A stretch of DNA of 64,000 bases, from assembly GCA_965198865.1 (NCBI GenBank), contig CBDAQA010000002.1:1-64000 (forward strand), in the 5' to 3' direction. How positions within the stretch are numbered: position 1 is the first letter of the stretch; every line of letters starts with the position of its first letter. This DNA comes from CBDAQA01 sp965198865. GTDB lineage: Bacteria; Planctomycetota; Phycisphaerae; Tepidisphaerales; Tepidisphaeraceae. A program made the position numbers and the translations under genes. Under the pieces are notes generated by a model. It was not told where the DNA came from, did no database searches, and saw nothing but the letters and a program-made list of their open reading frames with translations. Below are positions 15,058 through 24,400 of the stretch, in pieces.

Positions 15058-16383
15058 ATGACCGACCCCGCCACGGCCGTCGCCGCCCCGCTGAACGACC
15101 AAGCGAACGCCCGGCCGACGCGGTTCCGCTGGGTCATCTGCGCCCTGCTGTTCTACGCGACCACGCTGAACTACATGGACCGGGCGATCTTCGGCGTGCT
15201 GGCGCCGACGCTGCAGAGGGCGCTGAACATCGACGAGGCGCACTACAGCTACATCGTGCTCACGTTCAGCGTCGCCTACGCGATCGGCCTGTTCTGCGCG
15301 GGCGGGATCATCGACGCGATCGGCACCCGGTTGGGGTACGCGCTGGCCATCGTGATCTGGAGCGGCTCGGCCGCGTCGACCGCGCTCATGCGGAGCACCG
15401 CCGGCCTCGGCGCCGCCCGGTTCATGCTCGGGCTGGGCGAGTCGGGCAACTTCCCCGCGGCCATCAAGACGACGGCCGAGTGGTTCCCCCAGCGCGAGCG
15501 CGCCACCGCCACCGGCCTCTTCAACGCCGGGTCCAACGTCGGCGCGATCGCCGCCCCGCTGGTCGTCCCGCTGGCCGTGCTGCGCTACGGCTGGCCCGCC
15601 GCGTTCCTCGTCACGCCGGCCTTCGCGCTGCTGTGGGTCGCCCTCTGGCTGACGATCTACCGCCGGCCGTCACGGCACCCGAGGGTGAACGCTGCCGAGC
15701 TGGCACACATCCAGGCCGGCGATGCCACGGCGGGCCACCCGGCCCGGTCGGTCCCCTGGCTGACGATCCTCCGCCACCGCCAGGCGTACGCGGTCATGGT
15801 CGGCAAGTTCCTCACCGACGCGATCTGGTGGTTCTACCTGTACTGGGCCCCGAAGTTCTTCCACGACCACTTCCACGCCGACCTCAAAGGGGCGGCCCTC
15901 CCGATGGTGCTCGTCTACACGATGGCCGACGTCGGCTCGGTGTGCGGCGGCCTGCTGTCGTCGAAGATGATCGATGCGGGCTTCTCGCCCAACGTGGCCC
16001 GCAAGACGGCCCTGTTCATCTGCGCCGCCCTGGTCATCCCGGTCAGCTTCGCCACCGTCGTCCACAACATGTGGCTCGCCGCCAGCCTGATCGGCCTGGC
16101 GGCCGCCGCGCACCAGGGGTTCTCGGCCAACCTGATGACCCTGTCGTCGGACCTGTTCCCCCGCCGGGCCGTCGGTTCCATGACCGGCCTCGGCGGGTTC
16201 TGCGGCGCCACCGGCGCCATCATCGCCCAGTTCGCCACCGGTCGACTGCTGCAGAGCCACGGTAGCACCACCGGCTACTTCGTCGCCTTCCTCGTCGCCG
16301 CCGTGATGTACGTCGTCGCCGCCACGCTGATCCACCTGATCATCCCGCGGCTAGTGCCGGTGTCGCTGGGCGAGCCCACATGA
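15058..16383 (+). CDS. MFS transporter, ExuT-like hexuronate importer
   Basis: A 441-residue protein with twelve membrane segments. It has the anion:cation symporter hallmarks: RWVICALLFYATTLNYMDRA in the first helix, RFMLGLGESGNFPAAIKTTAEW (family signature) and PQRERATATGLFNAGSN. This branch includes the hexuronate transporter ExuT and glucarate/galactonate carriers. Placement as last gene of the kduI-kduD-GH105 set supports uptake of galacturonate or its unsaturated derivative. Confidence 0.88.
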   Translation: MTDPATAVAAPLNDQANARPTRFRWVICALLFYATTLNYMDRAIFGVLAPTLQRALNIDEAHYSYIVLTFSVAYAIGLFCAGGIIDAIGTRLGYALAIVIWSGSAASTALMRSTAGLGAARFMLGLGESGNFPAAIKTTAEWFPQRERATATGLFNAGSNVGAIAAPLVVPLAVLRYGWPAAFLVTPAFALLWVALWLTIYRRPSRHPRVNAAELAHIQAGDATAGHPARSVPWLTILRHRQAYAVMVGKFLTDAIWWFYLYWAPKFFHDHFHADLKGAALPMVLVYTMADVGSVCGGLLSSKMIDAGFSPNVARKTALFICAALVIPVSFATVVHNMWLAASLIGLAAAAHQGFSANLMTLSSDLFPRRAVGSMTGLGGFCGATGAIIAQFATGRLLQSHGSTTGYFVAFLVAAVMYVVAATLIHLIIPRLVPVSLGEPT

Positions 16384-16523
16384 ACGTTGAGGAGCTCCGC
16401 ACAGGCTCCGGCATCGCCCGGGTCAACGGATGGCAAGGCGCGCCCCGGTAGTGAACGGTTGTCGGGCCAACTTCACCCCGGACCGGCGTCCCGGAGCGTT
16501 CTGGCATGTCCCCCTCGCCTCGC

Positions 16524-16697
16524 ATGGGTCGGCTCGTCGCCACGGTTTCGACGCTTGGCTTCACCTCCCTCTCGGCGCTCGGCCAGACGTCGCTGCCGAC
16601 CCGCCCGGGGACCGACAAGCCGACGACCCGGCCGGTCGACCACGAGGCGTTGGCATCGGCCGCAGGTAAGGCGATCTTTGATTTCGCCCACCCCTAA
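16524..16697 (+). CDS. Possible small exported protein
   Basis: A 57-residue frame (ATG 16524, or 16506) with a signal-like segment (RLVATVSTLGFTSLSALGQ), a Thr/Pro linker (PTRPGTDKPTTRP) and the short tail ASAAGKAIFDFAHP. It fills the 330-base gap between the transporter and nrdR. No strong ribosome site and no recognised family; it may be the N-terminal leftover of a larger exported protein. Confidence 0.3.
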   Translation: MGRLVATVSTLGFTSLSALGQTSLPTRPGTDKPTTRPVDHEALASAAGKAIFDFAHP

Positions 16698-16715
16698 GGG
16701 TACCTTGTCGGCCAG

Positions 16716-17321
16716 ATGCGGTGCCCGTTTTGCGACGCCGAGAAGGAAAGCCTGAAGGTGATCGACAGCCGGGCGTGCGACGGCGGCCGGGCCATCCGTC
16801 GGCGCAGGCAGTGCCTGCACTGCGACAAGCGGTTCACCACCTACGAGAAAATCGAGGAGCCGGCCCGACTTACCGTCGTCAAGAAGGACGGCCGGCGGGT
16901 GCCGTGGGACCGGAACAAGATCCTCCGCGGGCTGGAGCGGGCCTGCTTCAAGCGGCCGGTGCCGGAGCTGGAGCTGATCCGCATCGCCGACGAGGTGGAG
17001 GACGAGGTGTTCCGCACCCACGACCGCGAGGTGCCGTCAGCCCGGGTTGGGCAACTGGTCACCGAACGGTTGCGGCGGGTCGACCAGGTGGCCTACGTGC
17101 GGTTCGCCAGCGTCTACCGGCAGTTCAAGACGCTGGAGGAGCTGGTGGACGAGGCCAAGGCCGTACTGGACGCCCAGCGGTACGAGGACCCCAGCCAGGG
17201 CTCGCTGTTCACCGAGAAGGCACCCCCGCCCGCCGCGGTGGCGAACGGGACCAAGCCACTGCCGCGCGGGCGGCCCAAGGGCCGCCGAGCGGTGGTCGCC
17301 GTGCCCGACGTGCTGGGGTGA
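16716..17321 (+). CDS. nrdR: Transcriptional repressor NrdR
   Basis: A 201-residue regulator of ribonucleotide reductase genes. The N-terminal zinc ribbon is intact (MRCPFCDAEKESLKVIDSR, then RRRQCLHCDKRFTTYE), followed by the ATP-cone (VVKKDGRRVPWDRNKILRGL, VAYVRFASVYRQFKTLEEL). NrdR senses ATP/dATP and binds NrdR boxes at nrd promoters. It is about 45 residues longer than usual because of a basic Pro/Arg-rich tail (ending RAVVAVPDVLG). TACCTT nine bases before the ATG could be its -10; there is no Shine-Dalgarno. Confidence 0.96.
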   Translation: MRCPFCDAEKESLKVIDSRACDGGRAIRRRRQCLHCDKRFTTYEKIEEPARLTVVKKDGRRVPWDRNKILRGLERACFKRPVPELELIRIADEVEDEVFRTHDREVPSARVGQLVTERLRRVDQVAYVRFASVYRQFKTLEELVDEAKAVLDAQRYEDPSQGSLFTEKAPPPAAVANGTKPLPRGRPKGRRAVVAVPDVLG

Positions 17322-17323
17322 AG

Positions 17324-17405
17324 CCCGGCCGGCCTGCTTCAGCAGGCAGGGGAACGTCGCGAACCGTTGGACTCACCCCTGCCCGCCGAAGCGGGCAGGC
17401 CGGGT
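17324..17405. repeat. Palindromic element after nrdR, possible terminator
   Basis: Arms CCCGGCCGGCCTGCTTCAGC (17324 on) and CCTGCCCGCCGAAGCGGGCAGG-type inverse up to 17405; each arm is itself a small hairpin. No U-run follows, so termination would not be of the intrinsic kind. Confidence 0.72.
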
Positions 17406-17516
17406 TGGGCCCGGTTGTCGGCTTGAAGATCGAACTTTGACCCGCGCCGGTCCGTTCTACGCCTGAGGGGTTGCGCCATCCCGCACGCCGTCACACCGTC
17501 CGTTGGAGATGCCCTG

Positions 17517-19547
17517 ATGCCGCCGATCACGCCCCGTTGGATGACCCGTCGCACGCCGGGACCGCTGTCGGCGGCGTCGCTGGCCGTCGCGGCCGGGCTG
17601 GCGGTCGGGCCGGGCTGCACCGAGGCGGCGCCCAAGGTGAAGTCGCCGTACACCGTCATGGCCGCCCGCGAGGTGCCGGCCTACATGAGGGACAGCGTCT
17701 ACGAGGTGACCGACATGAGCGGCACCGAGCCATTCCCGGTCAGCGGGTACGGCCTGATCGCCAACCTCCGCGGCACCGGTGGCTGCCGGGCGCCGACGGC
17801 CGTCCGCGACTACATGGTCAAGGAGCTCGCCCGGCCGCACGGCAACAGCGGGTCGGGGTTCGAGTCGCCGGACAAGATCCTCGAGAGCAAGAATTTCAGC
17901 ATCGTCCGCGTCGAGGGGTACCTCCCGCCCGGCGCCCGGGCCGGGTCGGACTGGTCGACCTGGTTCGACGTCCGCGTGGCCGCCCTGGCCGAGAGCGACG
18001 CGACCAGCCTGGCGCACGGCGACCTGTACGAGTGCGACCTGAAGATCGGCGGGGCCAACCCGCTCGACCCCGGCAACGGCATGGTGGCCGTGAAGGGGCA
18101 GGCGGCCGGGGCGGTGTTCGTGAACCCGACCTACGTGTCGGACACCGAGACCGACACGCCCGCCGCCCGCGCCAGCCGCCGCAGCGGGTACGTGCTGGCC
18201 GGGGCGCGCGTGATGGAGGACCGCCCGCTGGTGCTCCGGCTCCGCGCGCCGGAGAAGCGGATGGCCCGCGCGATCGAGCGGCGGATCATCGAGCGGTTCC
18301 AGGACGTGGTCGACGACGACCTCCAGCCCCACGGCAACACGGTCGCCAAGAAGGTCGCCAACGCCATGGACGAGGCGACCATCGAGGTGTTCGTCCCCCG
18401 CTGCTACGCCGACCACTGGGACCACTTCGCCGGCATCGTCCGCCACCTGTACGTGCAGGGGGGCGACCCAGCCTTCGCCGCCCTGCGCGCGCGGCAGCTG
18501 GCCAACGCGGCGATGAACGACCCCAGGGCCCCGCTGCTGGACATCAGCTACGCCTGGGAGGGGCTCGGCAGGCCGGCCCTGTTCGCGCTGCAGCCGTTGA
18601 TGACCGACGCCCGGCCCGACGTGCGGTTCGCCGCCGTGCGCGCCGCGGCGTTCATCGGCGACACCGCCGCCGTGCCGGTCCTGGCGCAGATCGCGTCCAC
18701 CGTGGGCGACCCGTTCCGCGTGAACGCCGTCCAGACGCTGGGCGAGCTGCCGAACACGCCGCGCATCAACGCGCTGTGCCGGCCGCTGCTGGACAGCGAC
18801 GAGGCGACCGTCCGCGTGGCCGCCTACCAGCTGCTGTGCAAGGCGGGCGACCCGTCGATCTACACCCGCTGGGTGCGCGACGGCGACAAGGAGATCTTCG
18901 CGCTGGACGTGGTCCGCGGTGGCCACCGCGGGGCCGGCGGGCACGCGGGGAGGCCGCTCATCTACGCCACCCAGCAGGGCGTGCCGCGCGTCGCCGTCTT
19001 CGGCACCGACATGGCGATCGACCTGCCGATGATCTTCAGCACCCTGGAGGAGGGCCGGCTGATGATCGCCACCAGCCCCAACCGCGACGGGCTGACCGTC
19101 ACCTACCGCAGCCCCTACCGCAAGGATCTGGTCGGCTTCAGCTGCGGCACCGACCTGCCCGAACTCGTCGCCCACCTCGGCGGCGACGGCAACACGACCG
19201 ACTCAGCATCCAAGCTCCACCTGAGCTACGCCGACGTCGTCGCCGTCCTGCAGGCGCTGGCGGCCCACCAGAAGGTGTCCGGCTCGGCCGACGACGGCGC
19301 GACCCGGCTGGCGGCGTCGTTCGTGCTGGGCGACCCGTCGATGGCCGTCAAGCTGCCGGCGTTCGGCACGGAGAAGCTGCTCCGCCAGGCCAGCAACGGC
19401 CGGCCCGTGTCCGACGAGGCCGGCGACAAGAACGGCCCCGCGACCGACGACGGCCTGCTCCGCCCCCCGGCCCCCGCCCAGTCCGAGGCCGCCGCCGCGG
19501 CGCAGGCGCTGGCAACCCACAAGGACCACGCCCCGGCCGGGTTCTGA
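17517..19547 (+). CDS. FlgI-like (P-ring) domain lipoprotein with HEAT repeats
   Basis: A 676-residue exported protein with an N-terminal signal ending in the lipobox-like VGPGC. Residues about 55-270 follow the flagellar P-ring protein FlgI: VSGYGLIANLRGTGG, then VEGYLPPGARAGSDWSTWFD, VAALAESDATSLAHGDLYEC. The middle (about 300-450) holds HEAT-like helical repeats (DVRFAAVRAAAFIGDTAAVP, EATVRVAAYQLLCKAGDP). The end is Ala/Pro-rich. No flagellar genes are near, and a lipoprotein with HEAT repeats is not a standard P-ring, so a separate envelope role is likely. TTGGAG precedes the ATG. Confidence 0.75.
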   Translation: MPPITPRWMTRRTPGPLSAASLAVAAGLAVGPGCTEAAPKVKSPYTVMAAREVPAYMRDSVYEVTDMSGTEPFPVSGYGLIANLRGTGGCRAPTAVRDYMVKELARPHGNSGSGFESPDKILESKNFSIVRVEGYLPPGARAGSDWSTWFDVRVAALAESDATSLAHGDLYECDLKIGGANPLDPGNGMVAVKGQAAGAVFVNPTYVSDTETDTPAARASRRSGYVLAGARVMEDRPLVLRLRAPEKRMARAIERRIIERFQDVVDDDLQPHGNTVAKKVANAMDEATIEVFVPRCYADHWDHFAGIVRHLYVQGGDPAFAALRARQLANAAMNDPRAPLLDISYAWEGLGRPALFALQPLMTDARPDVRFAAVRAAAFIGDTAAVPVLAQIASTVGDPFRVNAVQTLGELPNTPRINALCRPLLDSDEATVRVAAYQLLCKAGDPSIYTRWVRDGDKEIFALDVVRGGHRGAGGHAGRPLIYATQQGVPRVAVFGTDMAIDLPMIFSTLEEGRLMIATSPNRDGLTVTYRSPYRKDLVGFSCGTDLPELVAHLGGDGNTTDSASKLHLSYADVVAVLQALAAHQKVSGSADDGATRLAASFVLGDPSMAVKLPAFGTEKLLRQASNGRPVSDEAGDKNGPATDDGLLRPPAPAQSEAAAAAQALATHKDHAPAGF

Positions 19548-19570
19548 ACGGCTGCTTCGAAAATGGTCGC

Positions 19571-20839
19571 CTACGCGGCGGCCGTCAGGGTCACTTTGTA
19601 CCCCATCGCCTCCAGCCGAGACACCATCTTCGCCTTGTCCTGGTCCGCCGACGGGCGGGCCTCCAGGTGGGCGCCACCCAGGTCGCAGTAGCGGGTGCCC
19701 CGGCTGAGCATGTGGTAGATCGTGACCAGCTGGCTGTGGCCGACGGCCGTGATGGCCCGCTTGCCGCCGCGGCGCTTGCTCAGCCGGCGGAACAGGGCCC
19801 CGAAGTACCCGCCCTTCTTCCGCGCGCCGGCCCAGGCGGTCTGGTTCAGCGTCCGCTTGAGCCACTTGTCCCCGTCGTTGGTCCGCCCGCTCCGCCGCTT
19901 GCCGGCCGACTCGTTGTTGCCCGGGCACATGCCCGCCCAGCTGGCCAGGTGGGCGGCGGTGGGGAACCGGGACATGTCCGTGCCGACCTCGGCCACGAAC
20001 ACCTCGGCCGAGCGGACGTCGAACCCCGGCACCTCGTCGATCCGGGCGACCGCCTCACGCTCCAAAGGGGTCATCACCGCCTCGATCCGGGCGTCGAACC
20101 GGGCGACCTGCTGCTCCAGTTGCTCCAGCTGGGTCAGGGACTCGTCGAGCATGAACCGGTGGTGCGCGGTCACGCGGCCGCTCAACGCCTCGGCCAGCTG
20201 GGGGATCTTGACCCGCAGCTTGCCGCGGGCCAGCTCGGCCATCTGGGCCGGGGTCTGCTTCCCCTCGACCATCGCCCGGAGCATGTCCCGGCCGCTGGCG
20301 CCCAGCACGTCGGTCGCCACCGATGCCAGCTTCACGTTGGCGTCCTCCAGGACTTTCTGGAGTCGGTTGGCCACGCGGGTCTTGTCGTCCATCAGCTGCG
20401 CCCGCTGGCGGGTCAGGTCCCGCAGGTCGCGCTGCGGCCGGTCGGGGACGAAGCTGGGCGAGAGCAGGCCCGCCGCCAGCAGCTGCGCGATCCACTGGCA
20501 GTCCTTCACGTCGGTCTTGCGCCCGGGCACGTTCTTGATGTGCCGGGCGTTGACCAGCATGAGGGTGATCGGCTCGCCGTCGGCCGTCGCCCGCCCCTCG
20601 AGCAGGTTCCACACCGGCTTCCAGTAGACGCCGGTCGACTCCATGGCCACGGCCGTCACGCCCGACGCGGCCAGCCAATCGCCCAACTCCAACAGCGCCC
20701 GGGTCGTCGTCCCGAACGTCCGCACCTCGTTGGCCACCGTCCCGTTCGGCCCCGCGGCCGAGCGGACGCAGGCGACCACCGTCTCCTTGTGCACGTCGAT
20801 CCCGCAGCAGCGGGCGTGGACCACCGTCAACGCGTCCAT
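19571..20839 (-). CDS. IS110-family transposase (DEDD type)
   Basis: A 422-residue protein. The N-terminal RuvC-like DEDD domain shows CCGIDVHKETVVACV (first Asp), VAMESTGVYWKPV (Glu) and NARHIKNVPGRKTDVKDCQW (Asp pair). The C-terminal Tnp_20 domain shows IDEVPGFDVRSAEVFVAEVG, AAHLASWAGMCPGNNESAGK and a Ser in that stretch consistent with the family's catalytic serine. Recombination in this family is guided by an element-encoded RNA. GGGAGG precedes ATG 20839 and is buried in a hairpin (20841-20866). Intact, so possibly active. Confidence 0.92.
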   Translation of the reverse strand: MDALTVVHARCCGIDVHKETVVACVRSAAGPNGTVANEVRTFGTTTRALLELGDWLAASGVTAVAMESTGVYWKPVWNLLEGRATADGEPITLMLVNARHIKNVPGRKTDVKDCQWIAQLLAAGLLSPSFVPDRPQRDLRDLTRQRAQLMDDKTRVANRLQKVLEDANVKLASVATDVLGASGRDMLRAMVEGKQTPAQMAELARGKLRVKIPQLAEALSGRVTAHHRFMLDESLTQLEQLEQQVARFDARIEAVMTPLEREAVARIDEVPGFDVRSAEVFVAEVGTDMSRFPTAAHLASWAGMCPGNNESAGKRRSGRTNDGDKWLKRTLNQTAWAGARKKGGYFGALFRRLSKRRGGKRAITAVGHSQLVTIYHMLSRGTRYCDLGGAHLEARPSADQDKAKMVSRLEAMGYKVTLTAAA

Positions 20840-20840
20840 A

Positions 20841-20866
20841 GCGACCTCCCGTTTGTACCGGGTCGC
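20841..20866 (-). promoter_or_regulatory. Hairpin hiding the ribosome site of the IS110 transposase
   Basis: GCGACC and GGTCGC form a 6-bp stem two bases upstream of the ATG on the minus strand; the GGGAGG ribosome site lies in the 3' arm. Such a fold would damp translation from read-through RNA. Confidence 0.55.
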
Positions 20867-21248
20867 CGCCGGCGGGAGCCACCTGAGGGGGTGAAACAAT
20901 CTGCTTCACGCGGTCAAAGCCGCAATCTCGGGTTCGTGCAGGCGGCCGGGCCAAACTGTTCTTCGGGCTCGAAGACGCCAGTCGTCGACGGCCTCGCCCG
21001 GCCGGCGGCGACCGCCCTCAGCCTAACGCGCAGCTACGGCGCGCCGGGTGATATTTTCATCCGCTCGGGCGTGGCGTACGCGCCACATGACCAACTGTTC
21101 TGTAAATTCGACCGAAAACTGCGTTCCCGGGCCGAAAACGCGGGTTGGCCCGGGCGGCCCGCCGAGCGGCAGTCGCATGGGAGCAGCAGAACGGGCCGCG
21201 CCACATTTACATCCCCTCAGGGTGCGGCTACCGCCGCATGTCAACTCT
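20867..21248. other. Non-coding stretch: IS110 upstream end and smc leader region
   Basis: No gene recognised. The first 80-100 bases belong to the IS110 upstream non-coding end, where a guide (bridge/seek) RNA is encoded in characterised members; small stems such as GCGGCTTTGACCGC and GTGAAGC..TTTCAC are visible on the minus strand. The rest has open frames on both strands without protein character. Confidence 0.45.
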
Positions 21249-21342
21249 GTTGCAGCCGCGGGGCGGAAGCCCGCGGACCGTCGGCAGACCCGACGGTTCT
21301 CGCCGCGCCGCGGTTCGTGGGCTTCCGCCACGCGCCTGCAAC
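21249..21342. repeat. Palindromic element with GCGGAAGCCC arms
   Basis: Outer arms GTTGCAG / CTGCAAC, middle CGGAAGCCC / GGGCTTCCG, inner CCGTCGG / CCGACGG. It sits upstream of the smc promoter and is a different family from the others listed. Confidence 0.75.
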
Positions 21343-21370
21343 CCATCCCGTCTGGTCCGACCCCCACGTA

Positions 21371-21398
21371 TTGCGGTAATCGACGCCCGCGCTACATT
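21371..21398 (+). promoter_or_regulatory. Possible smc promoter
   Basis: TTGCGG at 21371-21376, a 16-base spacer and TACATT at 21393-21398, giving a leader of about 65 bases before the ATG at 21471. Confidence 0.42.
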
Positions 21399-21470
21399 GT
21401 GTGGCGAGGCTAGACGCGGGCGGGACGCCCGTGAATCGTGATCGTGCCCCGTCACGGAGGACCGCCCACC

Positions 21471-24400
21471 ATGCCCATCCCTGCCATGCGGCTCCGCAAG
21501 CTCGTCGTCCACGGCTTCAAGAGCTTCGCCGACCGCACCGAGTTCGTCTTCGACACCCCCGTCACCGGCATCGTCGGGCCCAACGGCTGCGGCAAGAGCA
21601 ACGTCGTCGACGCCTTCAAGTGGGTGCTGGGCGAACAGTCGGCCAAGAGCCTGCGCGGCGACGCGATGATGGACGTGCTGTTCAACGGCGCCGCCACGCG
21701 GAAGCCGGCCGGGATGGCCGAGGTCATCCTGGTGTTCGAGAATCCGCCGGGGCTCGACAACGGCCCGCGACCCCTGGCGGTGGACGCCGACGAGGTGGCC
21801 GTGGGTCGCCGGCTCTACCGCGACGGGGCCAGCGAGTACCACCTGAACGGCAAGGCGAGCCGGCTGCGCGACGTCCGCGATTTGTTCATGGACACCGGCG
21901 TGGGCGTGGGCGCGTACAGCGTCATCGAGCAGGGGCGCGTGTCGGCACTGCTGGAGGCGAACCCGGCCGAGCGGCGGGTGATCTTCGAGGAGGCGGCGGG
22001 CGTCTCGAAGTTCAAGCTGCAGCGCAAGGAGGCCCGGCGGAAGTTGGACCGCGTCGACCAGAACCTGCTGCGCGTGAACGACGTGGTGGCCGAGGTCGAG
22101 AAGCAGCTGCGCGGCGTGAAGATCCAGGCCGGCAAGGCCCGCGTCTACCAGGAGCACGCCGCCCGGTTGGCAGAGATACGGTTGCAATCGGCGCTGCACG
22201 AGTACCACGTTCAGCATGATCGAACGCAGCAGCTGGCCAGGGCCGTGGACGGGGCGACGTTCCGCGTGGACGACCTGGCCGGCGACGCGACGCACAAGAC
22301 GGCGGCGCTGACCGAGGCCCGCGAGAAGGCGGACGCCGTCGCGCAGCACAAGCAGCGGGCCGAGTACGAGCAGGTGCAGACCGGGGCGGCGCTGCAGTCG
22401 GCCCAGCAGAAGCAGCAGTACGCCGAGCGCCAGCTGCGGCAGATGGCCGAGCAGGTGCAGACGTTCGACCGGGATCGTGCCGCGCTGGAGGAGAAGCTGG
22501 CCGCGGCCGTGGCGGCGCTGGCGGCAGACACCGAGCGGCTCGCCACGCTGACGGCCGATCTCGCGAAGCACCGGGCGGACATCGAGCAGAAGCAGGGGGC
22601 GTTCAAGGACGGCCAGCTGCAGCTGAACACGCTGAACCGCGAGGTGGACCAGCACAAGTCGGCCGTGCTGGACCTGATGCGGCGGCTGTCGCAGGTGGGC
22701 AACCGCCTGGGCAGCATTGAGGTCGAACGCCGCAACCTGGGCTCGCAGGAGCAGCGGCTGACCGACCGGCAGCGGGTCGTCGCCGGCGAGACCGAGGCCG
22801 CCACCGCGCGGGCGACGGATCTCAAAGCGAAGGTGGACGAGGCGCTGGCCGTCATCGCCGCCCGGCAGGCGGAACTCGAGGCGACCAAGCAGGACGCCGC
22901 CGCCCTCGGCAAGCGACTGGCCGGCGTGAGCCAGCAGTTGGGAACGGCGCGCGAGGCGCGGTCGGGACTCTTGTCGCGACAGAAGGTGCTGAGGGACCTG
23001 GAGGCCCGCCGCGAGGGCGTGAGCGAGGGCGTGAAGTCGGTCCTGCGGCAGCGCGAGCAGAAGTTCCCGTTCGTCCGCGGGCTGGTGGCCGACGTGCTGC
23101 GCGTGGACGTGGAGCACGCGAAGGTGATCGAGGCGGCCCTCGACGGCCGCGACCAGTGGCTGGTGACCGACGACCTGCCGGCCGCCGTCGCCGCGCGCGA
23201 GGCGTTCGCCAGGCTGGAGGGGCGCGTCAACGTGGTCACCCGGGCATCCGAGCCCAGCGGTTCCGCCGCGGGTCCCGCTGGCGCGCCGACCGTCATCGTT
23301 CGCGAGGAACCCGCGGCGGAGCCGCTGGGCTCTGTTGAGCGCGCGGGATGGGTGGCGCTCGCACGGTCGCCGCATCGCGTCCGCCTTGCCCGCGACCTGG
23401 TCCGTTGCGCATCGGCCGATGCCTTCGTTGCCGAGGTGCTGCTCGGCACGTCGGTCGTCGTGACCGACCTCACGGCCGCCGCCGATCTACATGCCGCCGC
23501 CCCATGCTTCCGCTACGTCACCAAGGCCGGCGAGGTGATCGAGGCCGACGGCACGCTCAAGGCCGGCCCGCCGTCGGCGGGGATGGGGCTTCTGTCGCGA
23601 CGGTCGGAGCTGGACGCCCTCGCCCAACAGGTGGCCGACGCCGAGGCGAAGATCACCGCCCTCACCGAGGAGCTGACCCAAGGCAACGCCGCCGCCAAGC
23701 AGCTGGACGAGCGGCAGAACACCGTCCGCAACGCCGCCTACGCGGCCAACACCACCAAGGTCGAGCTGACCTCGCAGCTGGCCCGGGCGAACGACCAACT
23801 GTCGGCCCTGAACCGCGAGCGGCCGGTGCTGGAGCGAGAGCTGGCGCAGCTGGGCGAACAATCGACCCGCCTGTCGGCGGAGCAGGAGAAGCTGACGGCC
23901 CAGCGCGTCGAGATGGAGGCGCAGCAGGCCGATCGCCAACAGCAGGCTGAGGTTGCTGCCGAGCGGCACCGCGCGCTGGCGGACGAGCTGCGCGAGTCGG
24001 CCGAGACGCTGACGGCGGCGCGCGTCCAGCTGGGCCAGGTGCAGGAGAAGCAGCTGTCGGCCCAGCAGGCGGTGCAGCGGCAGACGCAGGCGCGGGCCGA
24101 GCTGGGTCAGCAGATCGACCGGCTCGCGCGGCAGTCCGAGGCGATCGTCGGCAAGCGGGCGGCGGTGGAGGAGGAGCTGTCGATGGCCCGCGCCGGCGAG
24201 GCCGCGTGCAAGCGGAAGCAGGCCGACCTGGCCCAGCAGCTGACGTCGCTCGCCGAGCAGGTGACGGCGGCCGTCGGGGCGGTGCGGTCGCTGTCGACCG
24301 TGGCGGAAGAGCTTCGCAAGAAGCACGCCGCCGCCGAGGCGGAACTGCACGGGCTGCAGGTCGACGCGGGGCAGACCAAGGTGCGGCTGGAGGCGCTGGT

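Larger units (their letters stand above)
19550..20950 (-). mobile_element. IS110-family insertion sequence, ends not resolved
   Basis: Contains the transposase gene 19571-20839 and a non-coding segment upstream of it. IS110 elements lack obvious terminal inverted repeats and target duplications, and none can be fixed here; the limits given are approximate. It lies directly after the FlgI-like gene (stop at 19547). Confidence 0.6.

Noticed and set aside
21023..21367. A minus-strand protein of about 114 residues between the IS110 element and smc
   Set aside because: It reads through the palindrome at 21249-21342, has no ribosome site and no recognisable domain.
17471..21379. Open frame of about 1300 codons spanning the FlgI-like gene and the IS110 element
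   Set aside because: It runs out of frame through the FlgI-like gene and antisense through the transposase; no family resemblance.
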